Assembly: GCA_004376105.1 (NCBI GenBank)
Contig: SOKA01000037.1
Coordinates: 1 to 34,839, forward strand
DNA from: Dehalococcoidia bacterium
Lineage (GTDB): Bacteria > Chloroflexota > Dehalococcoidia > Dehalococcoidales > E44-bin46
Reading direction: 5' to 3'
Length of the DNA: 34,839 nucleotides
The notes beneath the pieces were generated by a model. That model did no database searches. It was not told the DNA's origin and saw nothing but the letters and a program-made list of their open reading frames with translations. Shown in pieces: positions 7,279 through 14,725 of this stretch (position 1 is the first letter of the stretch; the number at the start of each line of letters is the position of its first letter). Position numbers and translations under genes: made by a program.

Positions 7279-7335
7279 TAGAGGCTTCGCCTGCGTTCAA
7301 AAAAGACGTTGCGAGAGTGGCTTGAGGAGGCTAAT

Positions 7336-8208
7336 ATGAACAAAGTAGCTATTATGACTGATACCACTACCAACATGCCTCAAGAAATCGCTGATAAATA
7401 CAATATCAAACTAGTAGCTGCGGGCATTATTATGGATGGCAGGGCATATCCTGAAACTGAGATAAATCTAGCCGATTTTTATGAAAGATTACCCAAGTGG
7501 AAGGAAGCAGGAAATATGCCCACGTCTACAGCTGTCCCTGTAAGGGTTTTCTTAGAGGCATATCGCCAACTAAGCCAGAAGGCAGAGGCTATCTTGTATA
7601 TAAGTCAAAGTGTAAAGTTTAGCCTGTCACTAAATGCAGCGGTGCAGGCTAAAGCGATGGTTCAGGACGAGCTAGCTCAAACTGCTATTGAGGTGATTGA
7701 TTGTGGCACCGTTTGTGGAGCTGAGATGCTTATTGCCTTAGAAGCTGCCAGGGCTGCTGCCGCCGGTAAGAGCCTCTCCGAGGTGGTTGAAGTTACTCAC
7801 AATATGGTAAAAAATATCAACTATATTCTCCTATCTGATGACCTTTACTATTTAGCCAAGGGAGGCAGGATACATAGAGCCCGCCCCTGGGCAGCTTCTA
7901 AAATTACTAACACGGTGCTTCTGACAGTGAGTGCTGCCACCGGTGGGGAGCACAAACCCCTAGCCAGGTGTAGGACGAAAGGTCAAACACTGGAAACACT
8001 GTTTGATGTGGTGAGGCAGAGAAGTGGGGGGAAGAAACTATATGTTGCTATAGACCACGCTAATGTGCCTGCTGAAGCTGAAGAACTTAAACAAAAGGTA
8101 CTATCACAGTTCGAATGTGTAGAGGCTTTTATTAATCAGATTAGGCCGGTGGTAACTCTTCATACTGGTGTAGGGACTCGTATCTTTAGCTGGTGGGGTG
8201 AAGACTGA
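7336..8208 (+). CDS. DegV/FakB-family fatty-acid-binding protein (copy 3)
   Basis: A 290-residue DegV protein. The start at 7336 is chosen over upstream codons because AGGAGG lies 6 bases before this ATG and MNKVAIMTDTTTNMP aligns with the other copies. Key segments are IIMDGRAYPETEI, MPTSTAVPVRVFL, SQSVKFSLSLNAA, EVIDCGTVCGAEM, AKGGRIHRARPWA, SAATGGEHKPLARC and LHTGVGTRIFSWW. Of the four paralogues it keeps the FakB-like GGR and HTGxG motifs best, so it is the most likely active fatty-acid carrier. It ends the probable operon; guaB3 converges on it 45 bases later. Confidence 0.88.
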   Translation: MNKVAIMTDTTTNMPQEIADKYNIKLVAAGIIMDGRAYPETEINLADFYERLPKWKEAGNMPTSTAVPVRVFLEAYRQLSQKAEAILYISQSVKFSLSLNAAVQAKAMVQDELAQTAIEVIDCGTVCGAEMLIALEAARAAAAGKSLSEVVEVTHNMVKNINYILLSDDLYYLAKGGRIHRARPWAASKITNTVLLTVSAATGGEHKPLARCRTKGQTLETLFDVVRQRSGGKKLYVAIDHANVPAEAEELKQKVLSQFECVEAFINQIRPVVTLHTGVGTRIFSWWGED

Positions 8209-8217
8209 GGCAAATCA

Positions 8218-8246
8218 GGGGCTTGATTGGGTTAGTTGTTTACAAT
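8218..8246 (+). repeat. Shared 3' flank of degV copies 1 and 3, second copy
   Basis: The GGGCTTGATT-GG-TAGTTGTTT pattern matches 5178-5209. Here it lies wholly downstream of the stop codon, whereas in copy 1 it supplies the stop. Confidence 0.55.
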
Positions 8247-8253
8247 CTGCCCT

Positions 8254-9393
8254 CTAATGGGATGACAATTGCCACGATTTTCCTTCAGTGGTGATAGCCG
8301 GAGCAACCATCATCTCAACCTTATGCATTTCTTGGATGGTAAGTACACCGCAAATACCCATTGCCGTGCGAACAGCCCCGATAAGGTTTTGACTGCCATC
8401 GGTGACTGAAGTAGGACCGAAGAGAATTTGCTGTAGTGGACTAGTAGTGCCCACTTTTATTCGAGTTCCTCTGGGGAGTGCCGGGTGGGGGTGGGACATA
8501 CCCCAGTGATAACCCAGCCCTGGTGCTTCTTTGGCTTGAGCCAAAATGGAGCCTATCATTACCGCATCAGCACCGGCAGCCAAGGCTTTGCACAAATCTC
8601 CACCTTTACGAAAACCGCCGTCGGTAATTATCGGCACATATCTGCCGGACTCACGCCGGTATTCCTCTCTAGCCGCAGCACAATCCATAGTGGCTGTTAT
8701 CTGGGGGACACCGACGCCGAGGACTTCCCTAGTAGTGCAGGCAGCACCTGGTCCGACACCTACCAAGACCCCGGAGATTCCCGTTCTCATAAGCTCTAGA
8801 CAGGCATTATAGCTTACACAGTTACCAACGAGTATAGGCATAGGTATAGATTTACGAAGCTCGGAGAAGATTAGTCCACGATAGCTTTTAGATATATGCC
8901 GGGCACTGGTAACCGTGGACTGAACTACAAGAATATCAGCCTGAGCTTCAGCAACTATGGGAGCAAAGCGTTTGGTATTGGTTGGTGCCACAGAAACGGC
9001 GCATACTGCCCCTGACTTTTTAATGGCTTGTATTCGTTCGCCAATAAGGTTCTCCTTAATCGGTTGAGAATAGACCTTTTGGAGTAAAGGGGTAATTTCA
9101 GCATCAGGTGCTTGCGCAATTTCGGATAGTATTTCCTGGGGGTTATCATACCGAGTTTGCAGTCCTTCTAGGTTGAGAACAGCGAGCCCACCCAGCTTGC
9201 TCATCAGAATGGCGAAGTTGACATCGGTCACGGCATCCATTGCTGAAGCTATAACGGGGATAGACAAGGTAAAGCCCTCTATCTTGAAATCAATGTTTGT
9301 CTGGTCTGGGTTGACAGTTACATCTCCGGGCACTATAGCCACTTCATCAAATCCATAGGAACGCCGTAATTGCTTAAACTGAGGAGTAGCCAT
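8254..9393 (-). CDS. guaB3: GuaB3-type IMP dehydrogenase family protein
   Basis: IMP dehydrogenase oxidises IMP to XMP with NAD in guanine nucleotide synthesis. The 379-residue protein is one TIM barrel with no CBS pair, as in the GuaB3 subfamily, whose exact activity is less certain. Visible motifs are IPVIASAMDAVTD, GGLAVLNLEG, the catalytic loop GVGPGAACTTRE (Cys219), IITDGGFRKGGDLCKALAAGADAVMIGS and the closing GVLTIQEMH. The ATG has AAAGGA 5 bases upstream. It stands alone, after a promoter at 9416-9445. If no classical GuaB exists elsewhere in the genome, it probably supplies XMP. Confidence 0.88.
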   Translation of the reverse strand: MATPQFKQLRRSYGFDEVAIVPGDVTVNPDQTNIDFKIEGFTLSIPVIASAMDAVTDVNFAILMSKLGGLAVLNLEGLQTRYDNPQEILSEIAQAPDAEITPLLQKVYSQPIKENLIGERIQAIKKSGAVCAVSVAPTNTKRFAPIVAEAQADILVVQSTVTSARHISKSYRGLIFSELRKSIPMPILVGNCVSYNACLELMRTGISGVLVGVGPGAACTTREVLGVGVPQITATMDCAAAREEYRRESGRYVPIITDGGFRKGGDLCKALAAGADAVMIGSILAQAKEAPGLGYHWGMSHPHPALPRGTRIKVGTTSPLQQILFGPTSVTDGSQNLIGAVRTAMGICGVLTIQEMHKVEMMVAPAITTEGKSWQLSSH

Positions 9394-9415
9394 TTTTGTC
9401 CTTTCTTAAAAGGGA

Positions 9416-9445
9416 ACTATATCAAAGGCAATAGTTCAAAGTCAA
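9416..9445 (-). promoter_or_regulatory. Sigma-70-type promoter for the guaB3-type gene
   Basis: On the minus strand TTGACT (9440-9445), an 18-base spacer and TATAGT (9416-9421). Initiation near 9409 leaves about 16 leader bases including AAAGGA. Confidence 0.6.
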
Positions 9446-9580
9446 GGAACTTTAGTTGAGATTATTTAGCAACCTATCTAGTTTAATGATAGGCATCTTA
9501 TGAAGTCAGGCTAGCAATAACAAAATAGCCAAACACAACCCACTGATAGCTTTTTATCTAGTGACCGAGCTAGCTTATAT

Positions 9581-9597
9581 TAATAACTCGGTTATTA
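9581..9597. repeat. Perfect 7-bp inverted repeat
   Basis: TAATAAC-TCG-GTTATTA, just downstream of the degV copy 4 stop. It is AT-rich with no T-run, so an operator or weak 3' hairpin is as likely as a terminator. The rest of the 9394-9615 gap holds the guaB3-type promoter and no gene. Confidence 0.35.
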
Positions 9598-9615
9598 TTG
9601 TGGGCGGGGGTAGTT

Positions 9616-10479
9616 TTAATCTTGGCTATAAAATCCCAGTGATAAACAGCGTGGTCCACCTACCACACAGCCTACTGATGACCATTCCGTGATATGGAGT
9701 TCGCTGACTTCAAACTGGGAGAGGAGCTTCTTCTTTAATACTTCGGCTTCCTCAGGGTTGTTAGTATAGCCGATGGCTGCGTGTAGCTTCTTGTCCCCAC
9801 TTTTTTCCTTCACCATCTCCAGCAGTGCTTCTATTGCCTTAGCTTTAGTTCTATTCTTGGAGATGAATTTCCCTTTTCCGCCAGAGGCGGCATCCATTTC
9901 CAAAAGGGGGTATATCGGGATTGGAGCTTTGGCTATGCTCGGTTCTCCACCTGACCTCCCCGCTCTTTCAAGGAAGAATAGAGTCTCTGGCACATTCACA
10001 TAGGTTATCCGCTGCACTACCTGGTGAGCAATCTCAGTCACCTCGGATAGGCTCTTGCCTTCACTAGCTGCCCTGGCGGCAGCCAGGACGACAAGCAGCT
10101 CACCAGAGATAACGCTGCGGGAATCGACCACTTCAATGGCGGTATCGGGCAATTCCTGCTTGGCTGTCTCTTTAGCTTGCAGTGCCGCAGTATAGTCTAC
10201 GGACATAGTTGAGGACAATGAAATAAATAAGATGCCCTTTGCCTTTTGACTAGCTTTCTTATAGGCTTCCAGTATTTCACCTGTACTGCAAGCTGAGTGA
10301 GTAGGCAGGTTCTGGTAGGACTCAAGTCGGGCAAATAACTGCTCTCTATTAAAGGTGTTATCCAGGTAATCCTTGCCATCAAAGATGAGGTGGTAGGGTA
10401 GCACTATAACGTCATATTCCTCGGCTAGCTCTGGGGATGTGGAAGATAGGCTGTCAGTAATAACCATTACCTCTTTCAT
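9616..10479 (-). CDS. DegV/FakB-family fatty-acid-binding protein (copy 4)
   Basis: A 287-residue DegV paralogue on the opposite strand. The start at 10479 (MKEVMVITDSLSSTSPEL) aligns with the other copies and has AAGGGGAG just upstream; the longer frame to 10530 would run into the -10 element. Segments present are LIFDGKDYLDNTF, LPTHSACSTGEIL, SLSSTMSVDYTAA, EVVDSRSVISGELL, LERAGRSGGEPSI, DAASGGKGKFISK and the loop SSVGCVVGGPRCLSLGF. The loop lacks the common HTGPG. The gene has its own promoter, so it is regulated separately from the plsX operon, consistent with paralogues of different ligand preference. Confidence 0.87.
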   Translation of the reverse strand: MKEVMVITDSLSSTSPELAEEYDVIVLPYHLIFDGKDYLDNTFNREQLFARLESYQNLPTHSACSTGEILEAYKKASQKAKGILFISLSSTMSVDYTAALQAKETAKQELPDTAIEVVDSRSVISGELLVVLAAARAASEGKSLSEVTEIAHQVVQRITYVNVPETLFFLERAGRSGGEPSIAKAPIPIYPLLEMDAASGGKGKFISKNRTKAKAIEALLEMVKEKSGDKKLHAAIGYTNNPEEAEVLKKKLLSQFEVSELHITEWSSVGCVVGGPRCLSLGFYSQD

Positions 10480-10526
10480 TATTAATCTCCCCTTTTCCTT
10501 ATATGGATAGAAAATATTAAATATTA

Positions 10527-10555
10527 ACAATAGACAATAATAAGCCTTTTGTCAA
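10527..10555 (-). promoter_or_regulatory. Strong sigma-70-type promoter for degV copy 4
   Basis: A perfect TTGACA (minus strand, 10550-10555), 17-base spacer and TATTGT (10527-10532). Its architecture nearly duplicates the promoter at 4038-4066 in front of the other degV genes. Confidence 0.65.
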
Positions 10556-10584
10556 TCGGTGTAGATGAGTGGTAAAGTATAGGT

Positions 10585-10590
10585 TATAAT
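10585..10590 (+). promoter_or_regulatory. Possible -10 element for rsmI operon
   Basis: TATAAT 26 bases before the rsmI ATG. No convincing -35 at 16-18 bases is seen. It lies back to back with the degV copy 4 promoter. Confidence 0.35.
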
Positions 10591-10616
10591 AGCTGAGTTA
10601 AGGGAAATAAAAGGCG

Positions 10617-11429
10617 ATGGCTCTTTATGTTGTAGCTACTCCTATTGGTAATCTGGAGGATATTTCCCTGCGTGCTCTGCGCACTTTGCGGGAGGTGAAG
10701 CTTATCGCGGCTGAGGATACCCGCAGGACGAGGCAGCTTCTTGTCACTTATGATGTTAAGACACCGGTGACAAGCTATCATGAGCACAATAAGTGGGCTA
10801 AGCTAGATTATATTCTAGATTGCCTTGAAGGTGGGGATGTAGCTCTTGTTTCTGAGGCTGGGATGCCAGGCATGTCTGACCCTGGCTATGAACTGATTGT
10901 GGCGGCTAATCACCGAGGCATCCCGGTGGTTCCTATTCCCGGGCCTTCGGTGGTCATTACGGCGCTGGTTGTCTCTGGGCTGCCCACGGAGAGGTTTATC
11001 TACATTGGCTTTCTGCCTCACAAGGCTGGTAGCCGGCGGCGGCTTCTAGAATCGGTGGCTGATGAGTATGGCACTATAGTAGTCTTGGAGTCTCCTCATC
11101 GGCTACGAGCTGCCCTGAATGATATATTGCTGGTTCTTGGAGATAGAAAAGTAGCCGTTTGTCGTGAACTTACCAAGATTCATGAAGAGGTTTTCCGGGG
11201 GACAATAAGCCAAGCCATAGAACACTTCATACAGCCGAGAGGAGAGTTTACTCTAGTTATTGAGGGTAAGGGAGAGAAGGAGAAGCCACAGTTGACAGAA
11301 GCTATTGAGAGGCAGTTACATAGTTTGCGCCTGTCTGGAGTAATGGCTAAAGAAGCTATAGCCAGGGTAGCTGGAGAAACGGGTTTATCAAAGAGGGAGC
11401 TGTATCGAGCCTGGCTCAAGCTCCTTTGA
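10617..11429 (+). CDS. rsmI: 16S rRNA (cytidine1402-2'-O)-methyltransferase
   Basis: RsmI methylates the ribose of C1402 in the decoding centre of 16S rRNA using SAM. The 270-residue product has the family start LYVVATPIGNLEDISLRAL, then LIAAEDTRRTRQLL, SYHEHN, ALVSEAGMPGMSDPGYELI (usually VSDAGTPGISDPG), PIPGPSVVITAL, FIGFLPHKAGSRR-type sequence, ESPHRL and CRELTKIHEEV. The C-terminal GLSKRELYRAWL helix is also typical. AAAGG lies just upstream of the ATG. It starts a run rsmI, zinc-ribbon protein, metG, polyprenyl synthase with short gaps, probably one transcript. Confidence 0.95.
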   Translation: MALYVVATPIGNLEDISLRALRTLREVKLIAAEDTRRTRQLLVTYDVKTPVTSYHEHNKWAKLDYILDCLEGGDVALVSEAGMPGMSDPGYELIVAANHRGIPVVPIPGPSVVITALVVSGLPTERFIYIGFLPHKAGSRRRLLESVADEYGTIVVLESPHRLRAALNDILLVLGDRKVAVCRELTKIHEEVFRGTISQAIEHFIQPRGEFTLVIEGKGEKEKPQLTEAIERQLHSLRLSGVMAKEAIARVAGETGLSKRELYRAWLKLL

Positions 11430-11453
11430 GGTTTTCTGGAGAGGAGTTATTAG

Positions 11454-11654
11454 ATGCGCCGAGGGTGTATGTCTTTAGGAGACGTCCGGTGTGATGATTG
11501 TCACCGAATTATACCACATTCAGAGCGTTATTTGGTTATTGAAGACACGGGTGGTGTGGTGTTACGTCTATGCGTCGATTGTAGCCTGAAGAAGGGTTAT
11601 GCTCACTATAAAGTGGAGAAGGGTGAGCAGGTGCTAACCTTCTTTTCTGAGTGA
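11454..11654 (+). CDS. Small zinc-ribbon protein, unknown function
   Basis: A 66-residue protein with two CxxC pairs, C13-x2-C16 (VRCDDCHRIIPHSERY) and C40-x2-C43 (LRLCVDCSLKKGY), the layout of a treble-clef or zinc-ribbon domain. GGAGAGGAG lies 7-9 bases before the ATG at 11454; a second ATG at 11469 is possible. It is wedged between rsmI and metG (24 and 21 base gaps), so it is likely co-expressed with translation genes. No family name can be given; a role in RNA or ribosome contact is only a guess. Confidence 0.75.
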   Translation: MRRGCMSLGDVRCDDCHRIIPHSERYLVIEDTGGVVLRLCVDCSLKKGYAHYKVEKGEQVLTFFSE

Positions 11655-11675
11655 GTATTAGCTAGAAAGAAGATT

Positions 11676-13355
11676 ATGGGTGACAGAATTTTTATCGGCG
11701 TGGCTTGGCCCTATGCTGATGGTCCATTACATCTGGGGCATATTGCTGGGGCATATTTACCATCGGATATATTTGCCCGCTACCATCGCACTAAGGGGAA
11801 TGAGGTATTAATGGTATCGGGTTCGGACCAGCATGGCACACCAATAACTATTAAGGCTGAGCAAGAGGGAAAGAAGCCTGAAGAGATAGCCAATCAATAT
11901 CATCAGCAGTTTCTTGATTCGTGGCAGAAGTTAGGTATTTCCTTTGATTTATTTACCAGTACCGGCACCGCCAATCATGCTGAGGTATCACATGACTTTT
12001 TCCTCACCCTTTTTAATAGGGGCTATATTTATAAAGCTACTGTGTCACAGCCCTTTTGTCCTCATTGCCAGCGCTTTTTGACCGACCGCTATATTGAGGG
12101 CACCTGCCCCTACTGTTATTCTTCTGGGGCTCGGGGTGACCAGTGTGATAAGTGTGGCAAACCTATAAGTCCGGTTGAGCTGATTGACCCTCATTGCCAA
12201 TTATGTGCTACCACTCCCCAGTTTAAGGACTCAGAGCACTTCTTTTTTAGATTGAGTGCCTTCAGGGATAGGCTTTTAGTTTGGATGAAACGGCAGACCC
12301 ACTGGAGACAGAATGTCCTTAATTTTACTATGCGCTATGTGGAAGAGGGGCTGAAGGATAGGGCTATTACCCGTGATATAGGTTGGGGAATACCTGTGCC
12401 ACTGGATGGCTTTAAGGGCAAGTGTCTTTATGTGTGGTTTGAGGCTGTCATCGGTTACCTCTCGGCGACTAAGGAGTGGGCTAAGTCTAGCCGAGATGAG
12501 GGAAAGTGGCGCTCTTTCTGGCAGGGTAATGAGGCAAAGAGTTATTACTTTATTGGTAAGGATAATATTATCTTTCATACCATTATCTGGCCAGCGATGC
12601 TGATGGGCTACGATAGTCTGAATCTGCCTTATGACATACCAGCTAATGAGTTCTTGACTATTGAAGGCAAGAAGCTTTCTACCAGTCGTCATTGGGCAGT
12701 GTGGCTGCCTGATTATCTTTCGCGCTATGAGCCTGATCCGTTGCGTTACCTATTGTCCATAACCATGCCAGAAACAGGGGATACCGATTTTTCATGGCAT
12801 GAGTTTGTTCGGCGTAACAATGATGAGCTGGTAGCTACCTATGGGAACCTGGTTCATCGGGTGCTCACTTTTGTCTATCGTAGCTTTGAGGGCTGTGTGC
12901 CAATGCCTAGGGAATTTGATAGCCGTAGTCAGGCGGTTATTGATGTGGCTAAGGATACCCTTAATACAGTGGACAAGCTTCTTTACCGTTGCCATTTTAG
13001 GGAAGCACTAAGGTCGGCTATGTCCTTAGCTCAGGAGACTAATCGCTACCTAGAAGAGAAATCGCCCTGGAAAGCAATTAAACAGGATAGGCAGGCTTCA
13101 GCCAACTCTCTGTATGTGGCTATTTGCGTAATTTCCTGCCTGAAAACGATGCTATATCCCTTTTTACCCTTTAGCTCTCAGAAACTACACGAGTATCTGG
13201 GCTTTGAGGGCAGGGTTGAAGATGATGGCTGGCAGCTACATTTCCCATTACCGGGGCAGAAATTACTTCCCCCTGAGCCCCTATTTTCTAAATTAGATGA
13301 AGGGTTGATAGAAGAGGAGGTTAGTCGGTTGGGGCATGTTAAGCACAATTTATGA
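11676..13355 (+). CDS. metG: Methionyl-tRNA synthetase
   Basis: Charges tRNA-Met with methionine. The 559-residue enzyme has the HIGH-type signature PLHLGHIAGAYLPSD near residue 17. Its connective peptide carries four knuckle-like Cys pairs (CPHC, CPYC, CDKC, CQLC), FFFRLSAF, GWGIPVP and the KMSKS-type loop KKLSTSR near residue 331. The Thr in place of the second Lys is the KMSTS/KFSTS form common in archaeal-like MetG. An anticodon-binding helical domain follows. The C-terminal EMAP/Trbp-like dimerisation domain is absent. The last 20 bases overlap the next gene. Confidence 0.96.
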   Translation: MGDRIFIGVAWPYADGPLHLGHIAGAYLPSDIFARYHRTKGNEVLMVSGSDQHGTPITIKAEQEGKKPEEIANQYHQQFLDSWQKLGISFDLFTSTGTANHAEVSHDFFLTLFNRGYIYKATVSQPFCPHCQRFLTDRYIEGTCPYCYSSGARGDQCDKCGKPISPVELIDPHCQLCATTPQFKDSEHFFFRLSAFRDRLLVWMKRQTHWRQNVLNFTMRYVEEGLKDRAITRDIGWGIPVPLDGFKGKCLYVWFEAVIGYLSATKEWAKSSRDEGKWRSFWQGNEAKSYYFIGKDNIIFHTIIWPAMLMGYDSLNLPYDIPANEFLTIEGKKLSTSRHWAVWLPDYLSRYEPDPLRYLLSITMPETGDTDFSWHEFVRRNNDELVATYGNLVHRVLTFVYRSFEGCVPMPREFDSRSQAVIDVAKDTLNTVDKLLYRCHFREALRSAMSLAQETNRYLEEKSPWKAIKQDRQASANSLYVAICVISCLKTMLYPFLPFSSQKLHEYLGFEGRVEDDGWQLHFPLPGQKLLPPEPLFSKLDEGLIEEEVSRLGHVKHNL

Positions 13356-14298
13356 ACCTATTCAGGAGGACTTAGTCAAGGTAGAGGATAGGCTGAGGTC
13401 AGTCGGCGAGGTTGATTTTCCCTGGCTGTCTAAGCTGTTAGATTATAGCCTGGGGGACGGCGGCAAGAGGATTCGTCCCGCCCTTGTTCTTTTATCGGGT
13501 AAGTTTTATAACTATGACCTTAGTTACCTTCTGCCTATGGCTACATCCGTTGAGGTTCTGCATACGGCTACCCTAGTTCATGATGATGCTATTGATAACT
13601 CCCTGGTTCGCCGGGGTCATCCCACGATTAATAAAGTGTGGGGTGAAGACAAAGCAATACTTCTGGGGGACTACCTGCTGGCTAAGTCAGAAGAGCTTGT
13701 AGCTGATACTCAAAATCTGCGAGTAATAAAGCTCTTTGCCCAAACCATTATGGCTATTTCTAGCGGAGAGTTAAATCAAGCCTTTAGCGCTTTTAATTTG
13801 GAGCAGACTCGTCAGCAATACTTGCAAAGGATTTCCGGTAAGACTGCTTGTTTACTTTGCCTAGCTACTGAGTCAGGGGCTATTTTGAGCCAAGCTCCGG
13901 GAAAATCGGTCGAGGCGCTAAAAGGATATGGTTATAATCTTGGTATCGCCTTTCAGATTGCGGATGATATCCTGGATTTTGTTGGCACCGAGGCGGAAAT
14001 GGGCAAGCCCGTAGGCTCAGACCTGGCTCAGGGCACCCTTACCCTGCCGGCAATACTTCTTTTGGAGCGCTACCCTGAGGATAATCCGGTAAGGAGGTTG
14101 TTTCAGAACGAGGATAAGCAAAAAAATATAGAACTGGCGTTAGAACTAGTTCGTAACTCGTCAATTATTCAGGAATGTTATGCCGTTGCCTCAGATTATT
14201 GTGCCCGGGCTTGCCAAAATCTTAACCTATTGCCAGATAATGCCAGTCGCCGGTCGTTAATAAAATTAGCCGATTATGTGGTAAGTCGAAGAAAATAA
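13336..14298 (+). CDS. Polyprenyl diphosphate synthase (trans, long-chain)
   Basis: An isoprenyl synthase of 320 residues that adds IPP units to an allylic diphosphate to make a quinone side chain or related polyprenyl. Present are GGKRIRPALVLLSG, the first Asp-rich motif HDDAIDNSLVRRGHPT (D83, D84, D87), LLGDYLLAKS, a lysine-bearing SGKTACLL segment and the second Asp-rich motif QIADDILDFVG (D210, D211, D214). Product length cannot be read from the sequence. The ATG lies inside the end of metG, implying translational coupling. It ends convergent with moaE 19 bases later. Confidence 0.92.
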   Translation: MLSTIYEPIQEDLVKVEDRLRSVGEVDFPWLSKLLDYSLGDGGKRIRPALVLLSGKFYNYDLSYLLPMATSVEVLHTATLVHDDAIDNSLVRRGHPTINKVWGEDKAILLGDYLLAKSEELVADTQNLRVIKLFAQTIMAISSGELNQAFSAFNLEQTRQQYLQRISGKTACLLCLATESGAILSQAPGKSVEALKGYGYNLGIAFQIADDILDFVGTEAEMGKPVGSDLAQGTLTLPAILLLERYPEDNPVRRLFQNEDKQKNIELALELVRNSSIIQECYAVASDYCARACQNLNLLPDNASRRSLIKLADYVVSRRK

Positions 14299-14317
14299 TT
14301 GGGGGTGAGGCCTTTAA

Positions 14318-14725
14318 TTATTCGCCCTCAACCCAAATGCTACCGTCCTGGTAGGTTTCCCTTCTCTGGGTAGGCATTGTTTGCTTGAACTGGTCAATAA
14401 CATACTGGCAGGCGGCAAAGCCCTCCTGGCGGTGGGCAGCAGCTACAGCAATAACCAGATTAATATCCCCCACTTTTAGCTTGCCTGTCCTATGACATAT
14501 AGCCACGTTACTGAGTTGCCATTTTTGCCTGGTTTCGCTAGCTATCTCCAGCAGCCTGTTTTCTGCCTTTCCCTCGGTATCGCTGTATTCTACTGAAAGA
14601 ACCTGTTTACCTCGGGAGTGTTTGCGAATCAGCCCGATATAGGTAACCACGCAACCACTACTATCAGTTTTAACTTTATCAATCACAAGCTCAGGGGAAA
14701 TAGGCTTTTGTGTAATTTCTATCAT
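14318..14725 (-). CDS. moaE: Molybdopterin synthase catalytic subunit MoaE
   Basis: MoaE with thiocarboxylated MoaD converts cPMP to molybdopterin. The 135-residue protein shows [65 protein letters not shown] and DGSIWVEGE. The active-site Lys of IDxxK is present (K114), but the second conserved region, usually P-x-W-K-(K/R)-E, reads PTQRRE, so Trp is Gln120 and Lys is Arg121. Activity may be altered. No moaD or other moa gene is in the window. Its ATG overlaps the ftsH stop by ATGA, so it depends on the ftsH transcript. Confidence 0.88.
   Translation of the reverse strand: MIEITQKPISPELVIDKVKTDSSGCVVTYIGLIRKHSRGKQVLSVEYSDTEGKAENRLLEIASETRQKWQLSNVAICHRTGKLKVGDINLVIAVAAAHRQEGFAACQYVIDQFKQTMPTQRRETYQDGSIWVEGE

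Noticed and set aside
9394-9615. Possible small RNA or tRNA in the guaB3-degV gap
   Set aside because: No cloverleaf, CCA end or strong conserved fold seen; a promoter and a short inverted repeat account for what is visible.
12276-12692. 138-codon minus-strand open frame inside metG
   Set aside because: It lies wholly opposite the conserved MetG catalytic core, has no ribosome site and no recognisable domain.
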